Shown here piece by piece: positions 10,618 to 19,350 of a DNA stretch of 64,000 bases. Made by a program: the position numbers and the translations under genes. The notes below the pieces were generated by a model. It was given only the letters and a program-made list of their open reading frames with translations. It did no database searches and had not been told where the DNA came from. How positions within the stretch are numbered: position 1 is the stretch's first letter; each line of letters opens with the position of its first letter. The stretch lies in the NCBI RefSeq assembly GCF_022271435.1, contig NZ_JAFIQY010000011.1, positions 124,001 through 188,000 of the forward strand. Direction: 5' to 3'. The stretch is from Streptomyces monomycini (GTDB lineage Bacteria; Actinomycetota; Actinomycetes; Streptomycetales; Streptomycetaceae).

Positions 10618-11946
10618 ATGCAGACAGAACCCAAGAAGTCGCTGGTAGGCGAGGAGTACGAGGTCGAGGTCGGCCCCGTCGCGCACGGCGGCCACTGCAT
10701 CGCCCGAACGGACGAGGGCCAGGTCCTCTTCGTCCGGCACGCCCTCCCCGGCGAACGCGTCATCGCCCGCGTCACCGACGGCGAAGAAGGCGCCCGCTTC
10801 CTGCGCACCGACGCCGTGGAGATCCTCACCCCGTCCAAGGACCGCGTCGAGGCCCCCTGCCCCTTCTCCGGCCCCGGCAAGTGCGGCGGCTGCGACTGGC
10901 AGCACGCCGCCCCCGGCGCCCAGCGCCGCCTGAAGGCCGAGGTCATCACCGAGCAGCTGTCCCGCCTGGCCGGCCTCACCCCCGAGGAGGCCCGCTGGGA
11001 CGGCACCGTCGAACCGGCCCCCGGCGACAAGGTCCCCAAGGGCGAGGTCCCGGCCTGGCGCACCCGCGTCCAGTACGCCATCGACCCCGAAGGCCGGGTG
11101 GGCCTCCGCAAGCACCGCTCGCACGACATCCAGCCCGTCGACCACTGCCTCATCGCGGCCCCTGGCGTCTCCGAACTCGGCATCGAAAAGCGCGACTGGC
11201 CCCAGATCGCCACCGTCGAGGCCATCGCCGCCACCGGCTCGAACGACCGCCAGGTCGTCCTGACCCCCCGCCCCGGTGGCCGCCTCCCCATCGTCGAACT
11301 CGACAAGCCCGTCTCGGTCCTCCGCGTCCACGAGAAGGACGGCGGCATCCACCGCGTCCACGGCCGCCCCTTCGTCCGCGAACGCGCCGCCGACCGCACC
11401 TGGCGCGTCGGCAACAGCGGCTTCTGGCAGGTCCACCCCAAGGCCGCCGACCTCCTGGTCGAAGCCGTCATGCAGGGCCTGATGCCGAAGAAGGGCGACA
11501 TGGCCCTCGACCTCTACTGCGGCGTCGGCCTCTTCGCCGGCGCCCTCGCCGACCGCGTAGGCGACAAGGGCGCCGTCCTCGGCATCGAGTCCAGCAAGCG
11601 CGCGGTCGAAGACGCCCGCCACAACCTCCAGGACCTCGACCGCGTCCGCATCGAACACGGCAAGGTCGAAACAATCCTCCCGCGCACGGGAATCTCGGAC
11701 GTGGACCTGATCGTCCTGGACCCGCCGCGCGCGGGAGCCGGACGCCAGACGGTCGCTCATCTCGCTTCGCTGGGCGCGCGACGCATCGCTTACGTGGCCT
11801 GCGACCCGGCGGCGCTGGCCCGCGATGTGAAGTACTTCGCGGGGGAGGGGTACGTGCCGCGGAGGATGCGGGCGTTCGATCTGTTTCCGGTTACGCATCA
11901 TGTGGAGTGTGTTGTCATCCTTGAGAGAGCGGCAAAAGGCTTCTGA
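10618..11946 (+). CDS. TRAM-domain class I SAM-dependent RNA methyltransferase (TrmA/RlmD family)
   Basis: A 442-residue enzyme predicted to make 5-methyluridine in tRNA or rRNA. An N-terminal TRAM domain (about residues 8-65) precedes an iron-sulfur cysteine set ('CPFSGPGKCGGCDW' near residue 80). The C-terminal Rossmann part has the SAM motif 'DLYCGVGLFAG' near 296, 'LDPPRAGAG' near 364, and the catalytic cysteine in 'YVACDPAALARDV' near 392. The start is ATG 10618, with AGGAG about 10 bases upstream; the open frame extends far upstream but that part is antisense-type shadow. Target RNA cannot be read from sequence. Confidence 0.92.
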   Translation: MQTEPKKSLVGEEYEVEVGPVAHGGHCIARTDEGQVLFVRHALPGERVIARVTDGEEGARFLRTDAVEILTPSKDRVEAPCPFSGPGKCGGCDWQHAAPGAQRRLKAEVITEQLSRLAGLTPEEARWDGTVEPAPGDKVPKGEVPAWRTRVQYAIDPEGRVGLRKHRSHDIQPVDHCLIAAPGVSELGIEKRDWPQIATVEAIAATGSNDRQVVLTPRPGGRLPIVELDKPVSVLRVHEKDGGIHRVHGRPFVRERAADRTWRVGNSGFWQVHPKAADLLVEAVMQGLMPKKGDMALDLYCGVGLFAGALADRVGDKGAVLGIESSKRAVEDARHNLQDLDRVRIEHGKVETILPRTGISDVDLIVLDPPRAGAGRQTVAHLASLGARRIAYVACDPAALARDVKYFAGEGYVPRRMRAFDLFPVTHHVECVVILERAAKGF

Positions 11947-12001
11947 CCTGCGGTTTTGTGTGTGCGCATTATGTGCAATATGGGCGTTACGCGCGATATC
12001 T

Positions 12002-12039
12002 TGACGCTGAAATGACGCTCGTGACGCTCATTTGACGCT
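12002..12039. repeat. Four phased TGACGCT direct repeats
   Basis: TGACGCT occurs at 12002, 12013, 12022 and 12033, spaced 11, 9 and 11 bases, roughly one helical turn. It begins 55 bases after the methyltransferase stop at the change from conserved to accessory sequence. The rest of 11947-12250 shows no gene. Confidence 0.8.
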
Positions 12040-12250
12040 CGTCCTGATGGGTCGTCAGGTTCTTTCTCGGGCAGCTCAGGCCATGTCAAGATGGCCAGCA
12101 TCCACGGGGCGCCGAGTGCAGACGTATTGAGTCCTGCTGATCAGATGACCCGGAAGGGACCAGTGAATGCGGTGACCTGCCATGGCGAGTGGCTGACTGC
12201 TGCTGACCTGCGCGAATGACCTTTCAGCTGTTTCGCATTCGTGCCGGTTG

Positions 12251-12616
12251 ATGGGGCTGGAAGTCCCAGAGGGCTCCCACCCGCTGACGGGAGCCGCCGG
12301 CCTGTCCGCCGACCGGGTGCACAACATGCTGGTGTGCGTGGACGAAGCGGCGGCCAATGCCCTACGTCGCAGCGTAGGCTCCGGCAGCTGCCGGGTGTGG
12401 ACGACCTGCACCGAGGTCTTCTGCCAGGTCACCGACCCGTAGGGAACACTGAACACCGCACTGGCCGGGTACCTGCCGCCGGTCACCGTCACCCTGGACG
12501 GACGCGGGCTATGGATCATCCGGCAGCTCAGCGACGCCGCCGAAACGCGCACCACCCGGCACGGCACCACGATACGTCTGCGTATGAACCGATGGCTGAA
12601 GAAGGCAAGGAGCTGA
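12251..12616 (+). pseudogene. RsbW-like ATP-binding (HATPase) protein fragment with in-frame TAG
   Basis: The frame from ATG 12251 reads residues typical of Streptomyces anti-sigma/ATP-binding regulators: 'CVDEAAANALRR' (N-box helix) and, after the stop, 'LDGRGLWIIRQLSDAAE' (G-box region). A TAG at 12440-12442 interrupts it in the same frame; no frameshift is needed to reach the natural TGA at 12614-12616. The N-terminal third of the normal domain is missing and no ribosome site was found. These proteins normally bind anti-anti-sigma (STAS) partners. This copy is judged dead. Confidence 0.7.
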
Positions 12617-13091
12617 ACGTTCCACGGCGTGGATGATCGCGGCCTGCCTGGCCCGGACAGCATCACCCCCGGCCCCACCGTGGCCCTGACGGTCCGGCTG
12701 ACGCACACAGCGGTGGCCAAGACCAAGGACGCCGGGGCGGTGGCCGGTGCCCGAGCTCTCGGAAGGCATCTCGGGCGTCGGCTTCGGGACGCTGCTTGCT
12801 CCCGCCTCCGTGCCCCCGCGGCCGGCGGACTGCCGTTCGCGACACCAGACTGTACGGCGGCGTCCGAAGGCATCTCAGGTCTGTCGCTTCGTGGCGCAGA
12901 GCCTGGTGTGGCCATTTCGCGAAGACGGAGGAAGGCGCTTTCGTGCGGCGGTGTGTCCGTATACCGTCACGGTCTGCCGTCGTTGCGACGATGTGTCCGC
13001 GGGCCCTGTCCTGGTGGCGTGCTGCTCGTGACGTCGGCAGTCGTCCGGGGCGCCGCGAGGGCGGGGCTCGTTGTGAGTTTTCGGAGGATGT
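12617..13091. other. Gap with no recognisable gene, upstream of the cold-shock gene
   Basis: All open frames here look like shadow frames without ribosome sites. The last 150 bases probably include the long 5' leader usual for cold-shock genes, but no precise promoter was assigned. Confidence 0.4.
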
Positions 13092-13295
13092 ATGGCCAGC
13101 GAGCCCGTCAAGTGGTTCAACGCGGAAAAGGGCTTCGGTTTCATCGCCCAGAAGGGCGGCGGGCCGGATGTCTTCGCCCACTACTCGGCGATCAACGCCA
13201 CCGGCTACCGTGAGCTCTTCGAGGGCCAGGCCGTGACCTTGGACATCACCCAGGGCGCCAAGGGGCCGCAGGCGGAGAACAGCACCCTGTCCTGA
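13092..13295 (+). CDS. Cold-shock protein, CspA family
   Basis: A complete 67-residue single cold-shock domain. It carries 'VKWFNAEKGFGFIA' (RNP1, about residues 6-19) and 'VFAHYSAI' (RNP2, about 27-34), the aromatic nucleic-acid-binding face. GGAGG at 13082-13086 precedes the ATG by 5 bases. Such proteins bind single-stranded RNA and act as RNA chaperones. It stands alone among non-coding or decayed sequence, so it is probably an accessory paralogue. Confidence 0.95.
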   Translation: MASEPVKWFNAEKGFGFIAQKGGGPDVFAHYSAINATGYRELFEGQAVTLDITQGAKGPQAENSTLS

Positions 13296-14632
13296 ACCGC
13301 GCCCAGGGCTGCGCGGCAGCGATGTGCTGTGCGTAGAGCGGCCTGGCTACCCGTCAGAAGACCTGGCTGTATGCCCGTTGGATGGCCGGAAAGCGGCCGG
13401 TGTGTTCTGGAGACTCGTGGCAGGCTGCGGGATGCTCCTTCGAGCAGGCGGTCGCCGCCAGGCGGCGGCGACCGAGGTGCGAGGACGGCTTCCCCCGGCC
13501 CGTCCTCGCACCCACCACTCTTCGGCCGAGGCCGGGCCATGCGGCGCCTGCGCGGCCGGGACATGTGCCGGTGTGGGGCTGGCACGCGGGCTGTCGGCGG
13601 TTCGCTGTGGAACGGCCGCCCGGAACCGGGGCCCGGGATGCCGGGGCAGCCTGACCGGCTGCGGGGATATGGCGACCGGCTCCCCGCATCATAGGCATGC
13701 GGGGGAACCGCGCGGCGTGATCAGAGCATGGTGAAGCTGCCCCAAGGCCGGGCTCAGCCGTACCGGTGGTGTTCCGCTTCCGTCCACTCGAAGAGTGAAG
13801 ATGAGCCGATGCTGTTGCCGCGCTTGGTCGTGCTGCGTGAAGAATCCGGTCGCAGGGCGGCGGCTGAGTGGGGACCCGCTTGGCTGTGCCGCCGTCCGGC
13901 ACGGCAGCTCCCTGCGTTCGGACCAGCAGACGGGGAGCCGCCGCCGGCACGCCGCTATCGTCCGTGCCGTCACTCTTGCCATGCGTCCAGCGGGGGGCCA
14001 GGTCCGGGTGGTACGGACCATACGGTAAAGACTCCGGCGTGACCTGAAGAACCGGTGCCGAACGGCGGGGGGCGGAGGACAGTGGAGGCAGACGGCGGCC
14101 GCCTCATCGGTCGGGCGGCCGCCGTGCCCGGGCACGGCTCCTCTCCGTGTCCCGGTCCGGGCCGCTGGGCCGGGGTGGCGGGAGGACCCCGGTGCGGCGG
14201 CGGACAGCCGGATCCGTGCGTCCGCTGCGAAGTACGGATCCGGCGGACTGAAATGCGCCGACGGAGCAATGCAGCCCGCGATCGTGTGGCCAGCCGGGGT
14301 CCAGGGCAGGGCCGCATTCCAGGTTAGGACTGCCGGTCGCCGGGTTCAACGGTGCGCCGTGCCGCGAGGCCGGCGCCATCGTCATCAGTACGGCACTACG
14401 CCGCCTGGACCAAGTGAAGACGCCCGGCGCTCGCGCCCTCTGGAGCGCCGCCTGGGATGGGGGCGACGTTGTTCTGCCACGGCTGCCGCTGCGTGCGCCG
14501 AGGCCGGGCAGCGGCAGTGATGACGAGGCCGCCGCTGGCCGAACGGCTTCGTTCGCCGGTGCAGCATCACCCGAGTGAAACACGTGCCGTGCTGCTTGTA
14601 CTGGTCAGTGGGTCGTTGGGCGCAGACACGGG
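13296..14632. other. 1.3-kb gap with no supported gene
   Basis: Many overlapping open frames exist on both strands, but none has a family motif, a good ribosome site and consistent third-position bias together. It may be decayed sequence. I see no RNA gene here. Confidence 0.4.
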
Positions 14633-14884
14633 GTGTGGGAGTGGTGTGTGCGGGTGCCGGGCTGGCCTACAGTACGGACTTCGACGGGTCGTAGCCGGGT
14701 CTGCGGCCGGGCGGTGCGTACGCGGAGCTGGTGGGCGGACCCGCTGGGCGGCCTGCTGCTCGACATCACCGGCTGGACGCCGCAGGAGGTGGCCACCGGG
14801 GCCGCGCTGATGACGGAGCTCGGGCAGTTCGACGCTGACGGCCGGGCGCTGTGCTGGTCCCGGCCGGAAGGCGCGGGGCGGTGA
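14633..14884 (+). CDS. Possible small hypothetical protein (83 aa)
   Basis: The second half ('GGLLLDITGWTPQEVATGAA') reads like real protein, while the first half is Arg/Trp-rich. The GTG start at 14633 has no clear ribosome site. It may be the end of a larger decayed gene. I do not recognise the family. Confidence 0.3.
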   Translation: MWEWCVRVPGWPTVRTSTGRSRVCGRAVRTRSWWADPLGGLLLDITGWTPQEVATGAALMTELGQFDADGRALCWSRPEGAGR

Positions 14885-14910
14885 GGGCGGTGCCCCTGAA
14901 GCAGGGTTGG

Positions 14911-15624
14911 TCACGAGCACATGGGCAGGCCGGAGGCGGGGTCCTGATGCGTGCTTACGTCCACCGCTGGAACATTGCCCCAGTAGTCCTCGTCCTCGAA
15001 GTGCGTCCAGTACCAGATGTCGTTGCCTCCGGAGTGAGGCAATCCATGCCCCCAGCACGAATACCGGCTGGAGGTGCCGGTGAGTGTGTGGATGACCTCG
15101 GACCGGTAGTCGCGTTGGCGGTACAACTTGACCCCTGCCTTGTCGCCCGGGCAGTACAGGACCTTGGAGCGGACCTCGCACTCGGCGGCCTGGGCGGCCC
15201 GGCTGGTGGCCGAGGTGTCTGGCCGGCCACCAGGCGTGCTGTGCCCGGGAGATGATGCGGCAGGAGTCGCTTTCTGCGGCGTTCCGTCGCTGACCGCACC
15301 CCCGCTGCCGCCCAGCGCGGAAGTGGCGGCGCTGATCACGCCGAACGCTCCTCCGCCGACGGTCGTGATCACAGCTGCGACTAGAGCGACTTTGCTGGTC
15401 TCGGCCAGTCCGCCGAACCACTCTTTGGCCCGGCGCAGGCGTGATCGCTGCCGGGGTGAAGGCACTGGTCCGGAGCCCGGGCTCGGGATTGGGTTCGGGT
15501 CGCTACCCGGAGACGGCGGTGCCGAGGACAACGAAACCACCTGGCCTTTCCATTGGCTGGTCGGGCTCAAGGCAGTAGGGGACTCGGCGAGGTTGGGCGT
15601 ACGGGTACGTTCCGATGTGGTCAT
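14911..15624 (-). CDS. Membrane-anchored protein with extracellular Cys-containing SH3-like domain
   Basis: From ATG 15624 it has 237 residues. A Pro/Ser-rich cytoplasmic N-terminus (about 1-60) is followed by basic residues, one membrane segment (about 80-105, 'VALVAAVITTVGGGAFGVIS'), a Ser/Gly/Thr linker and a compact C-terminal domain (about 148-237) with five cysteines and 'LYRQRDYRSEVIHTLTG'. The tail recalls bacterial SH3-like/peptidase-inhibitor-like modules of exported proteins, but that is an inference. The open frame continues upstream to 16161; the ATG was chosen because the upstream part is antisense to an IS remnant. Confidence 0.6.
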   Translation of the reverse strand: MTTSERTRTPNLAESPTALSPTSQWKGQVVSLSSAPPSPGSDPNPIPSPGSGPVPSPRQRSRLRRAKEWFGGLAETSKVALVAAVITTVGGGAFGVISAATSALGGSGGAVSDGTPQKATPAASSPGHSTPGGRPDTSATSRAAQAAECEVRSKVLYCPGDKAGVKLYRQRDYRSEVIHTLTGTSSRYSCWGHGLPHSGGNDIWYWTHFEDEDYWGNVPAVDVSTHQDPASGLPMCS

Positions 15625-15764
15625 CCGGGAAACCTGGCCGGGGGGCCAGCGCTTGACGTCGTCGCGAGGGCGCTCACCCCGCCAGGACCTGGAGGAACGG
15701 GAGCGCCTGCTGTGCGAGCAGGCGGTCATCGCGGTGAGCGCGCCGGTCGTGCAGCCGCCCCGGC

Positions 15765-15981
15765 GGCAAACGCCATGTGATCGTCGATCGCCCACGGCAC
15801 CCCGCTTGCCGTAGCACTGGCCGGCGGTATCCGGCACGACGTCACCCAGCTCATCCCGTTCGTTGATGCGGTTCCGTGCATCCGTGGCCGCCACGGCCGT
15901 CCTCGCCACAAGCCGAAGTGTCTGTCCGCCGACCGCGGCTACGGCTTCCGTCATACCGGGCCTGTCCGGCGGATCACGTAG
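15765..15981 (+). mobile_element. IS5-type transposase fragment
   Basis: Two frames together read part of a DDE transposase of the IS5 type: 'GKRHVIVD', then after a one-base shift near 15788 'HGTPLAVALAGGIRHDVTQL', ending with 'SADRGYG' before TAG 15979-15981. Only about 70 residues of a normally 250-300-residue protein remain, and no terminal repeats were found. It is a relic between the membrane protein and the SDR gene. Confidence 0.7.
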
Positions 15982-16060
15982 GCGAAGGCCGTTGAGCGGG
16001 AGCTGTGGCGCCAGTAGGTTCGAAGGTCCTACATCATCTTCTCGCCGGCGTGGAGGAACA

Positions 16061-16798
16061 GTGTTCAAAGGCATGACGGCCGTCGTTACGGGTGGGTCCC
16101 GGGGGATCGGCCGGGCGATTGTGGAACGCCTGTGCCGTGACGGGGCTGACGTGGTCTTCAACTACGCCACCAGCGAGGAAGCCGCGGCCGATGTCGTCCG
16201 CGCCGTTGAGGCGGACGGGGGCAAGGTGCGGGCGGTGTGCCTTGACCTGAAGGAGCCGGACGCGCCTGAGCGGCTGATGGAAGCCGCACAGGCGCATCTC
16301 GGCGGCCTGGACATTCTGGTCAACAACGCGGCGGTGGCCTTCAGCCCGGCCCCGCTCGCCCAGACCGAGGTGGAGGTGTTCGACAGCGTGATAGCGGTCA
16401 ACGCCAGGCCGGTCTTCCTGACGATGCGTTACGCGGCCAGGCAGATGCGCGACGGCGGGCGGATCGTGAACATCTCCACCATGAACACCGTGCGTCCCGT
16501 GCCGGGTATCGGGCCGTACGCCGCCAGCAAGGGTGCGGTCGAGCAGCTGACCGCGGTCGCCGCCCGGGAGCTCGGGCCACGGGGTATCACGGTCAACACT
16601 GTCTCTCCCGGCGCGACCGACACGGAAATGCTCCGGAGCGCCAATCCCCCGGAGGCGCTCCAGGCGGTCGCCGGCATGACGCCTCTCGGCCGCCTCGGGA
16701 AGGCGTCCGACGTGGCCGCTGTCGTCGCGTTCCTCGCGGGTCCGGAGGGCAGGTGGATCACCGGCCAGAACCTGCGGGCGACGGGCGGACTGGCCTGA
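16061..16798 (+). CDS. SDR family NAD(P)-dependent oxidoreductase
   Basis: A 245-residue classical short-chain dehydrogenase similar to 3-oxoacyl-ACP reductases. The cofactor motif 'TGGSRGIG' is near residue 10, 'NNAAV' near 88, the catalytic serine in 'VNISTMN' near 137, and the YxxxK pair in 'YAASKGAVEQ' near 151. The start is GTG 16061 with GGAGG at 16052-16056; the frame is open further upstream but without a ribosome site. Substrate unknown. It stands alone, downstream of an IS5 relic. Confidence 0.9.
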   Translation: MFKGMTAVVTGGSRGIGRAIVERLCRDGADVVFNYATSEEAAADVVRAVEADGGKVRAVCLDLKEPDAPERLMEAAQAHLGGLDILVNNAAVAFSPAPLAQTEVEVFDSVIAVNARPVFLTMRYAARQMRDGGRIVNISTMNTVRPVPGIGPYAASKGAVEQLTAVAARELGPRGITVNTVSPGATDTEMLRSANPPEALQAVAGMTPLGRLGKASDVAAVVAFLAGPEGRWITGQNLRATGGLA

Positions 16799-16882
16799 GT
16801 CCGGCTCGCGGCCCGGTGCCGCGGCCGGGTCCGCCGGTAAATGTCTCGACATCAGGCACGGTGATCGGGGACGCTTCGCGCG

Positions 16883-17389
16883 ATGAACAGAATCGACGAC
16901 ACACCGCCCGCGTGGGACGAGCGCACCCAGCTCACCACCTTCCTCGACTACACACGGGAGAGCGCCCGCGCCAAATGCGAGGGAGTCTCCGCGGAGAACG
17001 CTCGCAAGGCGCTCCTTCCGGGCTCACCGCTGATGACCGTGAGCGGAGTGATCAACCATCTGCGCTGGGTCGAGTACTACTGGTTCCAGGTGGTCTTCCT
17101 CGGCGAGGAAGACCGGGCCCCCATGACGGACGAGGACCCCGACCGCGAAATGCGGATCGCCATCGACTTCCCGCTCACGCAGCTGCTCGACGAATACGCC
17201 GAACAAAGCGCCCGCTACCGCGAACTGGTCACCAACAACGACCTGGACCAGCAGGCCGAGGGAACCATCCGCAACGGCCTCCACGTCGACCTGCGCTGGA
17301 TCCTCCTCCACCTCACCGAGGAGACCGCCCGCCACAACGGCCACCTGGACATCCTGCGCGAGATGCTCGACGGCACGACCGGCCGATAG
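16883..17389 (+). CDS. DUF664/DinB-like protein, copy A
   Basis: A 168-residue four-helix-bundle protein of the DUF664 (mini-circle protein) branch of the DinB superfamily. The usual metal-site histidines appear in 'VINHLRWVEYYWF' near residue 57 and 'ARHNGHLDILREMLDG' near 148. Such proteins may be metal-dependent thiol transferases; no substrate is known here. Copy B at 33579-34085 differs at 13 of 168 residues by eye and lies in the opposite orientation. Similarity continues about 45 bases upstream of both starts. Confidence 0.9.
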   Translation: MNRIDDTPPAWDERTQLTTFLDYTRESARAKCEGVSAENARKALLPGSPLMTVSGVINHLRWVEYYWFQVVFLGEEDRAPMTDEDPDREMRIAIDFPLTQLLDEYAEQSARYRELVTNNDLDQQAEGTIRNGLHVDLRWILLHLTEETARHNGHLDILREMLDGTTGR

Positions 17390-17469
17390 ATCCGGCGAAG
17401 ATCACGGGCGGAGCCGAAGCCGGATCGAGTCGGCTTCATGGCCGGAATGCGGCGAGAAGCCAAGGCCCT

Positions 17470-17946
17470 TCACCGCGTGGTTGATTCAGTGCGTCGCTCA
17501 TGGCGTGAGCGTGCGAAGTGATGGGCCACGCGCAGCAGCTCACGTGTTGACGCTTCGGTGCGCTCGCCCGGATTCACCACTGCCAGCCAGCCGGCGGTGC
17601 CGTAGACGGGGTGCGCCATCACGGTGTCGGTGGCGCTGGGGTCGACCTCGGCGGAGGCTGGTTCGCGTGGCGCGTGACCGGTCCACTGGGTGAAGGCTTC
17701 CTTTCCGGCGGCGATATTCACGCGGAAGGTGTCCGGCCGGTCCAGACGCGATGCTTCGTCGCCCGGGTAGTTCTTGGTCACGACTGTCGCGAACGGTTGG
17801 GCCGCCGTCGGGGTGGCGCCGTCAGGCGCGTAGTAGAAGAACGTGTCACCCCAGCTGATGTCCGGCGTGCCGTCGCCGGGGGCGGGCCTGATGGTCAGGA
17901 CGCCGTCGAGGCCGCCCATGAAGCTGATGATCTCGTCGATGGTCAT
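17470..17946 (-). CDS. DUF6194-type protein
   Basis: A 158-residue soluble protein beginning 'MTIDEIISFMGGLDGVLT' and containing 'SWGDTFFYYAPDG' and 'HPVYGTAGWLAVVNPGE', the layout I associate with DUF6194 in actinomycetes. No catalytic motif is evident. It diverges from the MerR-type gene across a 63-bp region that contains an inverted repeat, so the MerR protein may control it. Function unknown. Confidence 0.75.
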   Translation of the reverse strand: MTIDEIISFMGGLDGVLTIRPAPGDGTPDISWGDTFFYYAPDGATPTAAQPFATVVTKNYPGDEASRLDRPDTFRVNIAAGKEAFTQWTGHAPREPASAEVDPSATDTVMAHPVYGTAGWLAVVNPGERTEASTRELLRVAHHFARSRHERRTESTTR

Positions 17947-17977
17947 GTGCTCTAGCGTTGCATTGAAGTGCTTGTGG

Positions 17978-18020
17978 AGACTTGGAGGCCGAGATGGAGA
18001 GGTGTGAGGATGCCAAGTCT
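17978..18020. promoter_or_regulatory. Inverted repeat, possible MerR operator
   Basis: AGACTTGG (17978-17985) and CCAAGTCT (18013-18020) form a perfect 8-bp inverted repeat with a 27-base spacer. It overlaps the start of the MerR-type gene, opposite the divergent DUF6194 gene. Autoregulation is an inference. Confidence 0.4.
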
Positions 18021-18735
18021 CAAATCAGGTGAAATGCGTACCGCTGATGTCGCACGGCACGTCGGATGCTCCGTTCAACAAGTCCGCAATCTTGAGCGCG
18101 ACGGCGTGCTTCCGCCCGTGACGCGCACGGCCACGGGCTACCGGATCTACACAGAGGTGCACCTGCACTCCGCACGGGCCTACCGAGCCCTCGCCGCGGG
18201 TGTGGGACCGGTCGAGGCCAAGAAGATCACTCGGGCCTTCCACCAGGTGCCCATCGCGCAGGCGCTGGCCCTTCTCGACACGGCGCACGCCCGGCTGGAT
18301 GCGGAGCGCGCGGCACTGAGGCAGGCCGAGGAAGCCGCCCAGGCGATCTCCAGCGAGCCGATCGAAGACGTGCACGCATCGGACTCGATGAGCGTCTGCG
18401 AACTCGCTGCCGCCCTCGGTGTGCGCCCTTCGACGTTGCGGCACTGGCACGCGGAGGCTCTCGTCATCCCGGACCGCGACTCCGTGCGCGGAACGCGGCG
18501 CTACACACCGGCTCAGGTGCGGGACGCACGGATCGTTCACCAACTGCGCAAGGCCGGATACCGCATCACCCCCCTTCGGGCCCTCATGCCGCAGCTGCGG
18601 CGCACCCGCCGATCGCAGGATGTCGTCGCGGCGCTTGCTGCCAGGGACGCCAGCATCACGGCTCGATCCCGAGCACTCCTCGACGGTGCCACCGCACTCA
18701 GTGCGGTGCTCTCCATTCACAGTCAAACGGTCTGA
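18010..18735 (+). CDS. MerR-family regulator with two HTH domains
   Basis: A 241-residue protein. The first MerR DNA-binding domain is at about residues 8-75 ('MRTADVARHVGCSVQQVRNL'), followed by a helical middle (about 80-125). A second MerR-like winged helix spans about 128-195 ('MSVCELAAALGVRPSTLRHW', then 'GTRRYTPAQVRDARIVHQLR'). Two-HTH MerR proteins such as the TioE type are known in actinomycetes. ATG 18010 was chosen for GGAGAGG at 17996-18002; in-frame GTG codons at 17968, 17974 and 18004 are alternatives. No ligand domain is recognised. Confidence 0.85.
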   Translation: MPSLKSGEMRTADVARHVGCSVQQVRNLERDGVLPPVTRTATGYRIYTEVHLHSARAYRALAAGVGPVEAKKITRAFHQVPIAQALALLDTAHARLDAERAALRQAEEAAQAISSEPIEDVHASDSMSVCELAAALGVRPSTLRHWHAEALVIPDRDSVRGTRRYTPAQVRDARIVHQLRKAGYRITPLRALMPQLRRTRRSQDVVAALAARDASITARSRALLDGATALSAVLSIHSQTV

Positions 18736-19228
18736 TCCGGAATGGGTGCGGCTCGCATCCCCTTCAGAGGAGCCGCGCCCAACTTCGCTGGCGCACCGCT
18801 GTCCGCCAGCGCCTTCACTGTCAGCGGATGTCGGATCCCCGGCAACCACATCGTCGTCGATGCGGCCAAGCTCTCCTCGATTCACTTGTCCACCCCGGGC
18901 TGATCCGGTGCCGTCGGGCCCTTCGTCCCGCGGACACCGTTGACTTCGTCTCCGAATGCGAGAGGCAGCGTGCCGGCCTCGGCCAACTGGCCACCGTCCC
19001 GTCCGGTACGCCTCACAGCCCCGGACGGGCCCAGGCCCGGCACCGTCCAGTTCTCAGGGCACGGCCAATGCAGGTCGTTACCGGCCCGCGGTCGGCAGGC
19101 CGCCTTAAGTGGCCGTTGCTGCCGGGGAATCGGCGGTGCCTCGTTCACGCGAACCGAGAGCGCCGGTGCGCAGGCCGGGCGGCAATCGAAGCTCGGCAGA
19201 GATCGAGCAGTTCATGACTCCAGGCAGC
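18736..19228. other. Gap after the MerR-type gene
   Basis: No gene, repeat or RNA is supported in this stretch. Confidence 0.4.
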
Positions 19229-19262
19229 GTGGGCCCCCGCCGAAAGTTCGGCGAGGGCCCAC
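19229..19262. terminator. Strong hairpin, likely terminator of the leftward hydrolase gene
   Basis: Arms 19229-19244 and 19247-19262 pair over 16 positions with one mismatch and a two-base gap at the tip. It lies 90 bases past the hydrolase stop and may end transcription from both sides. Confidence 0.75.
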
Positions 19263-19350
19263 ATGAGGAGTGCTGCGGAGGGCCTGTCCTTGATGAGCGG
19301 CATCCCGGCCGGCATCCGCTACCGTCTGTTGCCGGTCTGGCAGCCCGGCG

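Noticed and set aside
11898..12101. A 67-codon leftward frame at the end of the methyltransferase gene
   Set aside because: It overlaps the methyltransferase 3' end and the TGACGCT repeats, with no ribosome site or family pattern.
13354..13950. A 198-codon leftward frame after the cold-shock gene
   Set aside because: Arg/Ala/Pro-rich without motifs or a ribosome site, and equally long frames exist on the other strand.
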